A stretch of DNA of 64,000 nucleotides, taken from assembly GCF_900112615.1 (NCBI RefSeq), contig NZ_FOMK01000015.1, positions 1-64,000 of the forward strand, read 5' to 3'. The position numbers were made by a program, and so were the translations under genes. The DNA comes from Chitinophaga sp. CF118. Its GTDB lineage: Bacteria; Bacteroidota; Bacteroidia; Chitinophagales; Chitinophagaceae. Shown here one piece after another: positions 27,701 to 35,239 of this stretch (positions within the stretch are counted from its first letter, which is position 1; every line of letters begins with the position of its first letter). The notes beneath the pieces are model-generated. The model saw only the letters and a program-made list of their open reading frames with translations, was not told the origin of the DNA and ran no database searches.

Positions 27701-30165
27701 CCCTTGCTTTGGCAAGAGCTGGTGTGGGTGTTGAATCTATGGGTTTCCCTTTTAATGACCAGGGCTGGGGGAAGGAACACACTGGGGATTCGGGAGATAT
27801 AACCAGTGTTACTTTCCCTTTATACATGGGTGATTTTAATCGTGACAAAGATGGATTAGTTGGGTATCTTCTTGAAGGAGATACTAAGCCGTATTTCAGA
27901 ACTTGTATCAATGCTCCGGATTTTATTAATAATACAGATCCCTATTATAAAAAGAATGCGGCTGTGGGTGTATCACTGAATCAGCCGGCAAAAACGATGA
28001 CACTGCTGCTGGATCCATCTGCGGGAATTCACATCAGTTCCGGAATACTACCTACTCAATACAGGGAGCTGCATCCATATAAGATGGGTGAGATTCTATC
28101 CAGACTAAACACAAGTTTTATGACAGCACCGTTTCTTGCCGAGAAGGTGAGTCCCGGTATTCCCGTTCCATCTGCAATCGGTGCCAATTGGAAATGGGTG
28201 CACAAAACAACTGTTTCTACCTGGGAACCTGAATCTATAATACAGGCTAAAAAAGATCAGCCTGACAGGTTTGCGCCAATACAAGCTTATGAAGGATGGT
28301 TAAAATTTAAAAACACTACAGACTCTGGGCCTTTATCTACTAAACTTACATTTATGCCTGATATAAAAGTGCAAACTACTCCGGTAAATACCGCGGTACT
28401 TGTAACTGAGAACAAACCGGTTGATATTGAATTCCAAATATTTGCTCCTCCGGGTGGAACAATAGCGCTGGCAGGTACTATTGAAATTGATTTGCTTCAA
28501 ACAATTATCAAGGATTCTGATTGGGCATCTCTGCAGGTTGAAGTATACGGACTGGTTCCTGGTAAAGACAGTTCCAGCCAGATTCCCATTGCGTTATTTA
28601 ATGTGGGGAAAAGTCCGGGGAAATTATCACACACGCTCAGTAAAAAAGTACGTTTTTCATTAAGTGTGATGATCATAAAAATACAGAAGGCCATCTGTCT
28701 TCCTTCTATTCCCCTGCCCTCCTATTCTTTACAGGTGAGTTATTTCGATAATCAGAATCCAAAAAATGTAACCATACCCGTTAATGTGGTGAAACAGGAG
28801 GATCTGGATATTAATTTCCAGGCAGATCCGCAGGTGCTGAGAAGTGGTGATAGTACTACATTCAGTTGGGCATTTAAAGATAAAAATATGGATACACGTG
28901 ATTGTACATTCTCCATATTTGATGTTAGCAATGGGAAGGAAATTTTAGTGGAGGACCATACATCTTCATATTCAACTTCTGTGAGTACCGGCGATCATAC
29001 TTATAAATTAACAGTAACTAAAAATGGGATCAGTAAAACGAAATCTTTATTGGTCCGCGCATTAAATACACAAACAACTGGTTATATCAGGGGGCCAAGG
29101 TTTGAGACTGAAACACTATGTAATATTTGCGTGTCGAAAGATGAGAGCATGCTGTTTGGTTTAACGACCTTGAAAGCGGGCAATGGAATAGGTTCCATTT
29201 ATTATTCTGCGGATGGTTTTTCGGATGTGTGGACAGAAATAAAACTACTGACCGGCGAGATAACAAAACTAAACGACTTCATGACTTCTCCCCTTATTCA
29301 TTTGCGGGGAGCTGGTGATACTTTTGGGAAACTGGTTTTCTGTGGAGGAAGTTATTCCGTGCTTACTATGACCTCTTCCCGAACAGCTATTGTGGACCTG
29401 GACAGCGGACTGATTAGCGTACAGGATAATAGCTGGACTGCCCGCATGGCTCATAGTTGTGCAATATTCAATCATGATGGAGAGGATAAAATATTCCTTA
29501 TGGGAGGTTTGGATGAATATGGTAATGCACTGCAGGATATGTGGGTTTCTTCTGATGGATTTAAGTGGGATAATCTTGATGCGTCAGGAATGATTAATAC
29601 GTTGCCTGACCCGGCCGCAATGCCGTGGAAGGCCAGATGTTTCTTTGGTACAACTGTGGAACGTGAGCATAACACCAAAGCCAAAAAAGCTTTATGGATC
29701 GGCGGTGGATTTTCTGAAGAGGGCGGCAGTGCTGTGAGTGATATCTGGAAGTTTGAATCTAAAGGTTGGAAACCTATTATACAATCCAATGATCAGCCAC
29801 TTCTTTTTCCTGAACCTTATATGAACACAGCCCTGGTGTTCCTTGGAAAAGATACAAAGAAAACCACTGGTGTTAATTGCCTGGGGGTTGCCGCCACAGC
29901 GGGCAGAACTCCCTTTTTAAAATCAGTTGATTTAGATGTTAGTGGTAAATATATTCCTATTGACAAGGGAATACCGTTTAGTGACATGAACGATGCTCCT
30001 TTCAATAAAATAATTCCGTTTTACTATAAAAACTGCCTGTGGTTCATGGCAATGGCATATCTGGGCGCTGACGGTGTTGAATACACGGGCGTGCTGAGCT
30101 GGTACATAGCAAAACCTGGTTCTGTCGTAATACAAACCGATAGAGTTTCGGTTGATGTTCAGTAA
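24766..30165 (+). CDS. Giant-operon protein 4: coiled-coil / Ig-like / kelch giant (1799 aa)
   Basis: Begins 3 nt after protein 3, so probably coupled translation. No signal peptide. Visible parts in order: an N-terminal region of about 370 residues with HWNLPKAL and VTGWYDDPETDPL; a predicted coiled coil at about 385-465 (QNLLNQQQYELSRWQQEYYS, then LLAKISETNTLISQLTNDV); a conserved-looking YWEANDPVLLFWGNG near 484-498; a central beta region; an Ig/PKD-like domain at about 1350-1430 (SGDSTTFSWAFKDKN); and kelch-type blades at about 1445-1760 (LMGGLDEYGNALQDMWVSSD, GGGFSEEGGSAVSDIW). It may be an elongated binding or scaffold protein. Domain boundaries are estimates. Confidence 0.8.
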   Translation: MSANRTLLVPMFAEALVVSENKNITYADVRPKLAFFDQSILGDNIQADGKPLPPPENGIHIHWNLPKALKHSFVDEKTDADMDFPYAPNRWMVIRYSSDNGIDNIPAKAWIIESDYVNDIDNIDLSVADPNFISLKNQQLGVQKIGRCLPYTPGYKNTRTSSPYLTAVTAGNPYFSAFYPGCRNVFGFYDDMKDEKGNLLTSGSFTYVVTGWYDDPETDPLFPLPFTDALTNEQKMQLKKHNWFSDKWKYSGDSYPEQSLFHAAVHSVTWAPNMPGGVPSGPVNFAAGSTAAEAFSSSVVQTDGSPKELMEELLNALQYQLLEDDHNPASIERIKEETHSRGFHSKKGGFLWEISRCESDHELGEKDTASKQFPDVPGISDMLQALNKNQNLLNQQQYELSRWQQEYYSLWYKQALNTIKNFKQDLAFSTTKENLLAKISETNTLISQLTNDVNVAKKQINSLAPFSKQPAEFLLKQIESPVYWEANDPVLLFWGNGTGDVNKYNLSSSGQEINCRTIDQLPGELNVTIEDALTVNVKIPSSQDTFKSTLLNSIEGIEIPAAEILAICREAMLFDQSFSTDLALVAYNIAGIGKGKDKKNPSIIDFGKTIANLQASLLQTEETLSFSIVKWQQAWSPLFLSWQVAFYPAFNDIKSLDLTDHPDWELEDYLFYKTNKATTPASPYLFNSITPFSNAVFANLKRLVPDIKKYDGQHLIAQSLSGFHKYLLMQQPDLQFPPLKYRPDKMYNFDSDYVIDQQELTTIGSHGYRLGSNPGQPSDRAKKFFPLRAGQMEMINLSIIDAFGQVKKVLISGDPKNPVAATSGQLSPVPGIKLLQNRVSLAPRIVQPSRIVFNWLDDKDEIIYPGSHGNINPVFGWVVPNLFDKSLMVYDEDGVEVLILQLITDPKNKGGIGLTKKPFPGYDAIPALGNNKHLSAFIDSVSTATAVAGLIDLAIKVNLNVSGSAALQNNNSSLIAGQPLALARAGVGVESMGFPFNDQGWGKEHTGDSGDITSVTFPLYMGDFNRDKDGLVGYLLEGDTKPYFRTCINAPDFINNTDPYYKKNAAVGVSLNQPAKTMTLLLDPSAGIHISSGILPTQYRELHPYKMGEILSRLNTSFMTAPFLAEKVSPGIPVPSAIGANWKWVHKTTVSTWEPESIIQAKKDQPDRFAPIQAYEGWLKFKNTTDSGPLSTKLTFMPDIKVQTTPVNTAVLVTENKPVDIEFQIFAPPGGTIALAGTIEIDLLQTIIKDSDWASLQVEVYGLVPGKDSSSQIPIALFNVGKSPGKLSHTLSKKVRFSLSVMIIKIQKAICLPSIPLPSYSLQVSYFDNQNPKNVTIPVNVVKQEDLDINFQADPQVLRSGDSTTFSWAFKDKNMDTRDCTFSIFDVSNGKEILVEDHTSSYSTSVSTGDHTYKLTVTKNGISKTKSLLVRALNTQTTGYIRGPRFETETLCNICVSKDESMLFGLTTLKAGNGIGSIYYSADGFSDVWTEIKLLTGEITKLNDFMTSPLIHLRGAGDTFGKLVFCGGSYSVLTMTSSRTAIVDLDSGLISVQDNSWTARMAHSCAIFNHDGEDKIFLMGGLDEYGNALQDMWVSSDGFKWDNLDASGMINTLPDPAAMPWKARCFFGTTVEREHNTKAKKALWIGGGFSEEGGSAVSDIWKFESKGWKPIIQSNDQPLLFPEPYMNTALVFLGKDTKKTTGVNCLGVAATAGRTPFLKSVDLDVSGKYIPIDKGIPFSDMNDAPFNKIIPFYYKNCLWFMAMAYLGADGVEYTGVLSWYIAKPGSVVIQTDRVSVDVQ

Positions 30166-30192
30166 ACTTATTTACGCTTTAAAAATCTTGAT

Positions 30193-32223
30193 ATGTCAAT
30201 TATAGAGCTTGTTTGTCTTAAAGTAGCTATCTGTATTATTTATATAGCTCTTTCATCACGGGTAAATGCACAAAATTTTACAACCATCTTACCGGATATA
30301 GCGGTGAATGCCAGGGCTCAGGGTGATGGCAGAGGAGATGTGAACCTGGAGATAAAGGCAGATCCCAATGGTAAAGAATCTGTGCGATCATTGTTTAAAT
30401 TCGGATTGGGTGCATTGCCAGACAATGCCAGGGTTAGTTCATTACAACTGCGTTTGTATGTTCAGAAGAAAACGGATACACTAAGTTCTTCGCACCAGAC
30501 TGTCACTGTTTTACGAAGTCTTTCTTCCAATTGGAAAATCAGTGACGCCACATGGAACAACCCGGTATTTGATACTACAAAAAAGATCGGTATGTTCCCG
30601 ATTGTTTCAACAACGAGTATCGCGAATATCAAATTGGCCATTCCTGCCAAAGCCAGTGCGGTAACTGATTTCTTAACAACAGCAGATACCAGTTTGTCGC
30701 TCGCGGCCCGCTCGCCACAACAAAGCCAGGATAACTTTTTTTATTCGGACAAACCCGAAAGTTTTGGTACGCAGTATTCAAAGAAGCCCAAACTGATTGT
30801 TCAATATGCTGTGAACCTTTATCCCAAACTTTCGGATTGGTCACAATTGCGGAATGATGGCCAACACAGCGGGTATACACGTTGGATGTCCAATACATCA
30901 GAATCTGCGGCAAACATAATCCCTCTTTATCACCCCGACAAAGGCTTCATCAGCGGGTCCGATCCTCTTGGTGCCATGTTAATATATAATGGCAATCCTG
31001 TCATCTTCACGCGTGATTCAACGAATAAAGAACCTATACGTGCTGTTCAACTGGATGCTGCCGGTAAAATTCTATGGAGTGTTCCAATGGCTGAGATCAA
31101 TAAGTTTTGTCCGCTCATTGATGAAAAAGGCCGGATGTATTGCATTACAACTAACCGGTTGATTGTACTAGATCTTGCTAACTCTGGCAACAAACTTTTT
31201 GATGTTCCACTCGCGAGTCTGTTAGGTAGCGATGTTGGTGCTGTTATAAATACGCCGACGCTGGGTTACGATGGTATGCTTTATCTGCCCGCCAGCAATG
31301 CTGTTGTTGCCCTTACGCCGTTTCCCAAATTCAAAACACTCTGGCGCTATCCGATTAACAGGGATAATGAATGGACTGGCCCGGTATCTCTGAGTAACAA
31401 TGAAAGAAATGCATTCTTTATAAAAGTGAATCAAAATTATGGCCAGTTAATAGTGCTTGATAATTCTGATGGTACTCCGCTTGACTCATCTTCCCAAAAT
31501 CATCTGAAAACGTATGTGTATGATCAATATACTCATTATATACCTGCACCAGTGGTGGCTAATGATTCAAGTGTATTTGTGTTGAACGGATTTGATAACA
31601 GTAATGAATTATTTTGTTTCAGATGGTCGTACAATAAACACAGATTGTCTCTTCTGGAAGATATTACTTCGGGGCAAACCGTGAATACAGGAATTTCTCA
31701 ACCGGTTGTGGATACACGGGGTAATGCCTGGTTTGTTTTGAATAAACACATGACTCGTTATAGTCTTACGGACAGGTCAAGCATTTATAACACCGATCAA
31801 TCTCTGGACAATGCATCTCTACTGGTAACCAATGATTCATTACAGGTTTTCGCTCTTGATGCGGTAAACAATCTGGTGGCAGGATTCAGTACACGTGATC
31901 AACTGATAAAGAAAACTTTTGTCTCAACGTCCGGAGCACAATTTAACTTCAAAAAGAACCTGGCTCTTGCTCCCAATGGTACGCTGTATAATGTTAATAA
32001 TAATTATCTGATGGCCATCAAAGCGGCTAAGGTCGATGTTGAGGTACTTAACTTATCAGAAGTTAAAAACAATACGCTTTACAGGGCAAATACACTGATT
32101 AACATGAGTGGTACTGTTATTAATACCACCAACGCGGTGATCTATTCAGGAGGAGGCATTGCTTTCAAAAATGGCTTTAGAGTTGAGCAGGGAGCAAAAT
32201 TATCTTTTCAATCGGGCTTTTAA
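30193..32223 (+). CDS. Giant-operon protein 5: secreted DNRLRE plus PQQ-propeller protein (676 aa)
   Basis: Unlike proteins 1-4 it has a signal peptide (MSIIELVCLKVAICIIYIAL, cut after the NAQ near 27). Residues about 30-200 match a DNRLRE/CBM96-like domain (SLFKFGLGALPDNARVSSLQ, WKISDATWNNPVF). Residues about 215-600 form a PQQ-like beta-propeller (SQLRNDGQHSGYT, ILWSVPMAEINKF, TLWRYPINRDNEWTGPV). The C-terminus ends in a stack of short strands, VIYSGGGIAFKNGFRVEQGA, as in the three-coathanger-stack domain of secreted Bacteroidota proteins. It is likely an extracellular or surface component encoded with the giant proteins. Confidence 0.85.
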   Translation: MSIIELVCLKVAICIIYIALSSRVNAQNFTTILPDIAVNARAQGDGRGDVNLEIKADPNGKESVRSLFKFGLGALPDNARVSSLQLRLYVQKKTDTLSSSHQTVTVLRSLSSNWKISDATWNNPVFDTTKKIGMFPIVSTTSIANIKLAIPAKASAVTDFLTTADTSLSLAARSPQQSQDNFFYSDKPESFGTQYSKKPKLIVQYAVNLYPKLSDWSQLRNDGQHSGYTRWMSNTSESAANIIPLYHPDKGFISGSDPLGAMLIYNGNPVIFTRDSTNKEPIRAVQLDAAGKILWSVPMAEINKFCPLIDEKGRMYCITTNRLIVLDLANSGNKLFDVPLASLLGSDVGAVINTPTLGYDGMLYLPASNAVVALTPFPKFKTLWRYPINRDNEWTGPVSLSNNERNAFFIKVNQNYGQLIVLDNSDGTPLDSSSQNHLKTYVYDQYTHYIPAPVVANDSSVFVLNGFDNSNELFCFRWSYNKHRLSLLEDITSGQTVNTGISQPVVDTRGNAWFVLNKHMTRYSLTDRSSIYNTDQSLDNASLLVTNDSLQVFALDAVNNLVAGFSTRDQLIKKTFVSTSGAQFNFKKNLALAPNGTLYNVNNNYLMAIKAAKVDVEVLNLSEVKNNTLYRANTLINMSGTVINTTNAVIYSGGGIAFKNGFRVEQGAKLSFQSGF

Positions 32224-32287
32224 TGAACAATGAATTTCTCCCTTTACTTTATCGTCAAACTATAAAATCATCTACTAAACATTCTAT

Positions 32288-34012
32288 ATGAATCATTCAA
32301 TTATAGTATCCTTACACCGTAAGCCAATCCTGGTTATTTTAATAATGTTGTTTATTTGCTCTTTGAGCAACCCCGTATTTTCACAGGATCCCCTATTCAT
32401 TGACCCGAATGGAAACGTAGGGGTAGGCACTAATAAACCATTGTCAAAATTTCATGTGATTGGCAATGCACAGATCGATGGTAATTTGAGTGTAAAGGGG
32501 CTATTGTATTTAAATGGTTCAGCAACATCAGTGCCCAATGTGCAGGGAACTTATTTTTTATGGAACCGTACCTGTCCTACTGGTCCATGTCTTGGAGCTA
32601 CCAGCTTCATTAATCATCAAGGGGGTGGTTCCGGAGGATTTCAGTTCGAAAACACTCCAAACGGCAATGATATCACCACACTGATGACACTCTCCGGAAG
32701 CGGACTGCTTGGTATTGGTACCACTACGCCGGGATATAAAATCACACTGGCAGGTAGTGGTAACGTTTTTGGCGTTGATAACTCGGCTGTATTCGTTGCC
32801 AGGAATAAAGATGGTAATCCGGAACAATATCTCTGGCCACGCGGGAGTGATAATGTTACCTATTTCAATTATGGAGCAGGAGGCTTTAATATTAGAAACA
32901 ACGCAAGTAATTCCACTATGTTTATGACAAACAGCAGTCAGGTTGGAATAGGCAATACCAGTCCATATGGCCCGTTGGATGTGAGCGGGAATATCTATAC
33001 GAGTATTCATGGCAATCCGGGGAATGAACACGATGCTGTAAACAGAGGATCCAGGAGAATCGGGATGTCGCTTAACTCAGATTTTACCGGTATGGAACTG
33101 GTTACAGAAAAATGGGGATGCGGCAATGGTGGAATGATTAAATTTTTAACATGGGGTTGTGACCAGGCTTCAACCAGAGAGGTAATGCGGATTACTGAGG
33201 ATGCAATGGTTGGTATCAATACCACCAATACTACAGCGCCTTTGACCGTAGGTAATACTATCACCAGAAGTTATGCTATCCAGGACCAGGTTAGCCAGAT
33301 AGGCTACCAATGGAATCGCGATAGAGGCAACGATTTCATTTGGGGTTTAACAGGACGCAGTGGTGATAAGGCTAACTTTGATCTTTCCATCTACGCAGCT
33401 GGTGGTATTATGGGAAAGGCTCTTTATGCATTCTCGGATGTAAGGATCAAAAAAAATATGGTGATATCCAACTCAAAAAACGACCTGATATTACTCAACA
33501 AACTTAAAGTAACCGATTATCAATACAAGGATAATATCGCACATGGAACAAGTGTTTCCAAGGGATTTATTGCACAGGAAGTGGAGGCTATCTTCCCTGG
33601 TGCTGTGGGCAAACATGCAGATTTCTTACCGGATATTTTTACAATGGCTGATAAAGCAACTGTGAAAGGAAGTGAGCTTACAGTGAGTTTAAAAGCTCCA
33701 CATAATATGGTAAGCGGAGATGTGGTAAGGCTGATGACTGATGGTACGAATCCAAAAGATGTTATTGTAAATGTTGTTGACGCTACAAGTTTTACTGTTG
33801 CAAACTGGAGCGGATCAACTGCTGCATTATTTGTGTATGGTAAAAAAGTGAGTGATTTCCGGACAGTCGATTACCAGCAAATATTCTCTCTTGGTATCAG
33901 TGCTATGCAGGAATTATCTCAGGAAATAACCTCTCTTAAAAAAGAAAATGCTGCCAATCAGAAACTGATAACAGACATTCAGGCGAGATTGCTGGCTCTT
34001 GAGAAAAAATAA
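32288..34012 (+). CDS. Giant-operon protein 6: tail-fibre-like protein with S74 chaperone domain (574 aa)
   Basis: It has a signal peptide (MNHSIIVSLHRKPILVILIM, to about residue 36), then repeated fibre motifs typical of Bacteroidota tail-fibre-domain proteins (VGVGTNKPLSKFHVIGNAQI, LGIGTTTPGYKITLAG, VGIGNTSPYGPLDVSGN). Residues 383-574 form the intramolecular chaperone of the endosialidase (S74) type, beginning SDVRIKKN. In this family the Ser at the start (S383) and the Lys five residues later (K388) perform self-cleavage after trimer assembly. The C-terminus is a coiled coil. It is the last gene of the block, 64 nt after protein 5, with a terminator at 34122. Confidence 0.92.
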   Translation: MNHSIIVSLHRKPILVILIMLFICSLSNPVFSQDPLFIDPNGNVGVGTNKPLSKFHVIGNAQIDGNLSVKGLLYLNGSATSVPNVQGTYFLWNRTCPTGPCLGATSFINHQGGGSGGFQFENTPNGNDITTLMTLSGSGLLGIGTTTPGYKITLAGSGNVFGVDNSAVFVARNKDGNPEQYLWPRGSDNVTYFNYGAGGFNIRNNASNSTMFMTNSSQVGIGNTSPYGPLDVSGNIYTSIHGNPGNEHDAVNRGSRRIGMSLNSDFTGMELVTEKWGCGNGGMIKFLTWGCDQASTREVMRITEDAMVGINTTNTTAPLTVGNTITRSYAIQDQVSQIGYQWNRDRGNDFIWGLTGRSGDKANFDLSIYAAGGIMGKALYAFSDVRIKKNMVISNSKNDLILLNKLKVTDYQYKDNIAHGTSVSKGFIAQEVEAIFPGAVGKHADFLPDIFTMADKATVKGSELTVSLKAPHNMVSGDVVRLMTDGTNPKDVIVNVVDATSFTVANWSGSTAALFVYGKKVSDFRTVDYQQIFSLGISAMQELSQEITSLKKENAANQKLITDIQARLLALEKK

Positions 34013-34121
34013 ATAGGATTCGCTTTGGATTCAGGTAGGTAATTACGGGCTGAATCCCCCGCTATTCCTGCCTTTCTTCTTATTTCCTGAGTACACCTTT
34101 AAATCTATTATTTAACTTAAA

Positions 34122-34165
34122 AGAGGCTGACCAAAATCCAATTTGGTCAGCCTCTATAATTTTTA
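34122..34165. terminator. Strong hairpin terminator at the end of the giant operon
   Basis: AGAGGCTGACCAAA (34122-34135) pairs perfectly with TTTGGTCAGCCTCT (34142-34155) around ATCCAA, followed by ATAATTTTT. It sits between the convergent operon end (34012) and the RiPP precursor gene (minus strand, ends 34177), so it probably serves both. Confidence 0.9.
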
Positions 34166-34176
34166 AAACAATGTTG

Positions 34177-34314
34177 TTACCATAAACCTGTAGTGGTACA
34201 CCAGAATGTGTTAGGCGGAATGGTAGCTGCCTTCATTTTCCTATCTGTTTTTTCACTCAGATTTGAAATTCTCAGTTTACTAATGTCTAATTTTTTCTTG
34301 ATCTTCTTTTTCAT
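34177..34314 (-). CDS. Putative class I lanthipeptide-like (RiPP) precursor, 45 aa
   Basis: An ATG-started 45-codon frame. The leader is lysine-rich and contains LDISKLRISNLSEK, matching the L-x-x-x-K-L/I-x-I-S-N-L pattern of Bacteroidota class I lanthipeptide precursors. The short C-terminal part after KMKAA is TIPPNTFWCTTTGLW, with Thr residues and one Cys, suitable for dehydration and ring formation. There is no canonical Gly-Gly cut site; the AA at 29-30 may serve. No LanB/LanC, radical SAM or exporter gene is nearby in this window, so the modifying enzymes must be elsewhere or it is an orphan. Confidence 0.6.
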   Translation of the reverse strand: MKKKIKKKLDISKLRISNLSEKTDRKMKAATIPPNTFWCTTTGLW

Positions 34315-34643
34315 AAAATCGGGTTAATTATGGGGAGAAAAATTGCCTACTCTTTTCTGAAGGTTTTCGGCTATCCCTTTAATTATAAAAGATTCTTGGG
34401 TCTCGGCTTTACAAGTTATATTAGGTAGATAACTTTAGTAGAAAACAGGTATACTCTAATTTACTGATTATTCTTGATCTAATTGTAAACTGGTTTAAAG
34501 AATAAATCTTCAGACATTTTTTCAACAAATCGCTTAGCTTTCATCTTTTACAGTCAGACTCACCTTTATCACAATGGAAGATACCTATCGCGGTAAGAGA
34601 ATACGCTGGAGGAAACATAGAAAAGCAATCGAGTATCTTGTAT
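34315..34643. other. Intergenic stretch without a convincing gene
   Basis: It holds the presumed promoter of the RiPP precursor (minus strand). A 28-codon ATG frame begins at 34574 on the plus strand (MEDTYRGKRIRWRKH), too short and without context to call. Confidence 0.4.
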
Positions 34644-34859
34644 TTATGCTAGTCTGTTAGCAATGTCCTTTGACTTCAAAATAAGACATAGTTTTTCCAG
34701 AAATTTATCAAGATCCTCTTTGGCTTTTAATCTGCCAAAAAACAGGCAATTCATGGTATGCTCATCAGCCATAATCTTTATTTTAAACTTTCTTTCAGGT
34801 GAAGTATTATAATGGCGGCGGAGAATAATATCCCCTCACTTAGAGAGTTGTATAACCAT
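34644..34859 (-). pseudogene. Small gene interrupted by an in-frame TGA
   Basis: Starting from ATG at 34859, seven codons (MVIQLSK) are followed by TGA and then by an uninterrupted protein-like frame, GDIILRRHYNTSPERKFKIK, with a helical tail DLDKFLEKLCLILKSKDIAN, to TAA at 34644. The frame is continuous (72 codons) apart from the TGA, so a single nonsense change is the simplest reading. Alternatively translation begins at an internal Met (34772) and gives a 42-residue protein. Family unknown. Confidence 0.35.
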
Positions 34860-34876
34860 TCTCAGGTGTCTAAAGC

Positions 34877-34907
34877 TTGCGGGGTTATTTTCGATTTTGT
34901 ATGTTTG
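34877..34907 (+). promoter_or_regulatory. Consensus Bacteroidota promoter of the small lipoprotein gene
   Basis: TTG at 34877-34879, a 20-nt spacer and TATGTTTG at 34900-34907 (TAnnTTTG). The start codon is about 35 nt downstream. Confidence 0.65.
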
Positions 34908-34941
34908 GCACGTTATTAGGAGTATTCATTAAAACAGTTAG

Positions 34942-35121
34942 ATGAAAAAATTATACTTAATCCTTTGTATATCAGGGATGTTATTGGCAAGTGCCTGTTA
35001 TGTAGTAAGACCGGTAGGGACTGCCGGTAACAGTGGAAAGGTTCCTCCTGGTCAGGCTAAAAAGGCTGCAGGGGCTAAATCGGCGAAGGCATTTGCACCC
35101 GGTCAGCAGAAAAAAAATTGA
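34942..35121 (+). CDS. Small lipoprotein (59 aa)
   Basis: It has a lipoprotein signal (MKKLYLILCISGMLLASAC) with a lipobox ending at Cys19. The mature part is short, Lys/Ala/Gly/Pro rich (KVPPGQAKKAAGAKSAKAF). Similar tiny Bacteroidota lipoproteins with PPGQAKK / APGQ motifs are sometimes mislabelled as quinol oxidase subunit 4, and I would not adopt that name. It has its own promoter and terminator. Function unknown. Confidence 0.75.
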   Translation: MKKLYLILCISGMLLASACYVVRPVGTAGNSGKVPPGQAKKAAGAKSAKAFAPGQQKKN

Positions 35122-35174
35122 GCAAAATAAATAAAGGACTGAGGATCGTATCTATCAGAAATCCGAATGAAATA

Positions 35175-35206
35175 GGGCGTATCAGAGAATGATACGCCCG
35201 TTTTTT
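35175..35206. terminator. Hairpin terminator of the lipoprotein gene
   Basis: GGGCGTATCA (35175-35184) pairs with TGATACGCCC (35190-35199) around GAGAA and is followed by G and six T. It also lies just downstream of the minus-strand mannonate dehydratase gene (ends 35240). Confidence 0.88.
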
Positions 35207-35239
35207 ATTCAGGTTTTAGATGGCGATATTAGGGTACAT

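Noticed and set aside
34574..34660. 28-codon ATG frame (MEDTYRGKRIRWRKH)
   Set aside because: Too short, with only a vague resemblance to the N-terminus of isoaspartyl methyltransferases, and no promoter or family evidence.
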